A stretch of DNA of 7,271 nucleotides from Chloroflexota bacterium. GTDB lineage: Bacteria; Chloroflexota; Dehalococcoidia; UBA2979. Of this stretch, positions 6,850 to 7,271 are shown piece after piece. The stretch covers positions 6,369 through 13,639 of the forward strand of contig NZWK01000023.1 in assembly GCA_002701625.1 (NCBI GenBank). The letters run 5' to 3'. The translations under genes and the position numbers were made by a program. The notes under the pieces are model-generated. The model did not search any database. It was not told the origin of the DNA and saw only the letters and a list, made by a program, of their open reading frames with translations. Numbering within the stretch: the first letter of the stretch is position 1; every line of letters starts with the position of its first letter.

Positions 6850-7271
6850 ATGAGACTTGGCCTATTAGCAGGACCAGAAAATGACTGGCGCGAATCTCTC
6901 GCGAAAGTACAAATCGCTGAAGAACTTGGGGTCGAATTTGTGGCGCTCGGTGAGGCATGGGGCAAGTCGATAATACCGTGGCTCGCAACCATTGCTACCA
7001 ACACCTCAAATATTCAAATTGGTTCCTCAATACTCAATACGTACTCGAGAACTCCAGCAGCGATTTCCCAGGAATATGCAATGCTTGAAGAGCTGTCAGA
7101 AGGCAGAATGATATTAGGTCTGGGATCCTCGGGCGCCAACGTGGTCGAACATTTTCATGGTGTGCCCTTTGAAAAACCACTAAGCAGAATCAGAGAGTAT
7201 GTGGAGATATTCAATACACTGATCGCGGGAGAAAAGCTCAATTATGAAGGTTCGTTCTTTCAAATGAGTCG
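6850..7271 (+). CDS. Luciferase-like (LLM class) F420-dependent oxidoreductase, N-terminal part
   Basis: The first 140 codons of a gene run off the window end. The protein begins as a bacterial-luciferase-type TIM barrel: beta strand MRLGLLAGPE, helix SLAKVQIAEELG, strand VEFVALGEAWG (29-38), then LATIATNTSNIQIGSSIL (45-62). The stretch NTYSRTPAAISQEYAMLEELSEGRMILGLGSS (63-94) is a hallmark of this superfamily. The phrase SEGRMILGLG is characteristic of members annotated as F420-dependent or FMN-dependent. Family knowledge says these enzymes move hydride between reduced F420 (or FMN with oxygen) and a substrate, in the cytosol. The ATG at 6850 is chosen for the AAAGGA site 7 nt upstream. It is divergent from the hydrolase-fbiC series, and the nearby FO synthase favours F420 over FMN. 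The substrate and exact cofactor are not decided by this fragment. Confidence 0.9.
   Translation, partial: MRLGLLAGPENDWRESLAKVQIAEELGVEFVALGEAWGKSIIPWLATIATNTSNIQIGSSILNTYSRTPAAISQEYAMLEELSEGRMILGLGSSGANVVEHFHGVPFEKPLSRIREYVEIFNTLIAGEKLNYEGSFFQMS

Overview
The window reads as an ordinary bacterial chromosome segment, AT-leaning (G+C in the mid-40s per cent by eye), with compact genes and short intergenic gaps. A fused FbiC-type FO synthase (deazaflavin cofactor F420 pathway), an F420/FMN luciferase-like oxidoreductase, a CaiB-type CoA-transferase and an acyl-CoA dehydrogenase together suggest an F420-making bacterium. Candidates are a marine or freshwater actinobacterium (Acidimicrobiia-like) or a Chloroflexota lineage such as SAR202. 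The sequence alone does not decide between them. No mobile element, CRISPR array, tRNA or rRNA gene was seen.

Layout. Positions 1-171 hold the 3' end of a plus-strand class I/II aminotransferase. A 168-bp gap follows, with a promoter-like element (254-281) bracketed by a 9-bp inverted repeat. Then comes a small unrecognised membrane protein (340-648) with a very strong Shine-Dalgarno site. A perfect-palindrome terminator (667-698) separates it from a convergent minus-strand gene series.

The minus-strand series runs, in transcription order, alpha/beta hydrolase (6699-5794), fbiC (5706-3241), acyl-CoA dehydrogenase (3184-2000) and class III CoA-transferase (1998-700). All four point the same way with gaps of 87, 56 and 1 bp and no visible internal terminator, so they probably form one operon ending at the palindromic terminator. 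A 150-bp divergent intergenic region (6700-6849), holding a 26-bp imperfect palindrome, separates this series from a plus-strand luciferase-like F420-dependent oxidoreductase (6850 to the window end, truncated).

How the genes may work together (inference): FbiC supplies the FO chromophore of F420 and the divergent oxidoreductase is a likely F420 user. The hydrolase, CoA-transferase and dehydrogenase look like steps that release, CoA-activate and desaturate a carboxylic acid. The locus may therefore pair cofactor supply with a catabolic route of unknown substrate. No single dramatic new system was found. The most notable points are the F420-linked gene arrangement, the acyl-CoA dehydrogenase lacking the usual C-terminal catalytic glutamate, and the orphan small membrane protein.
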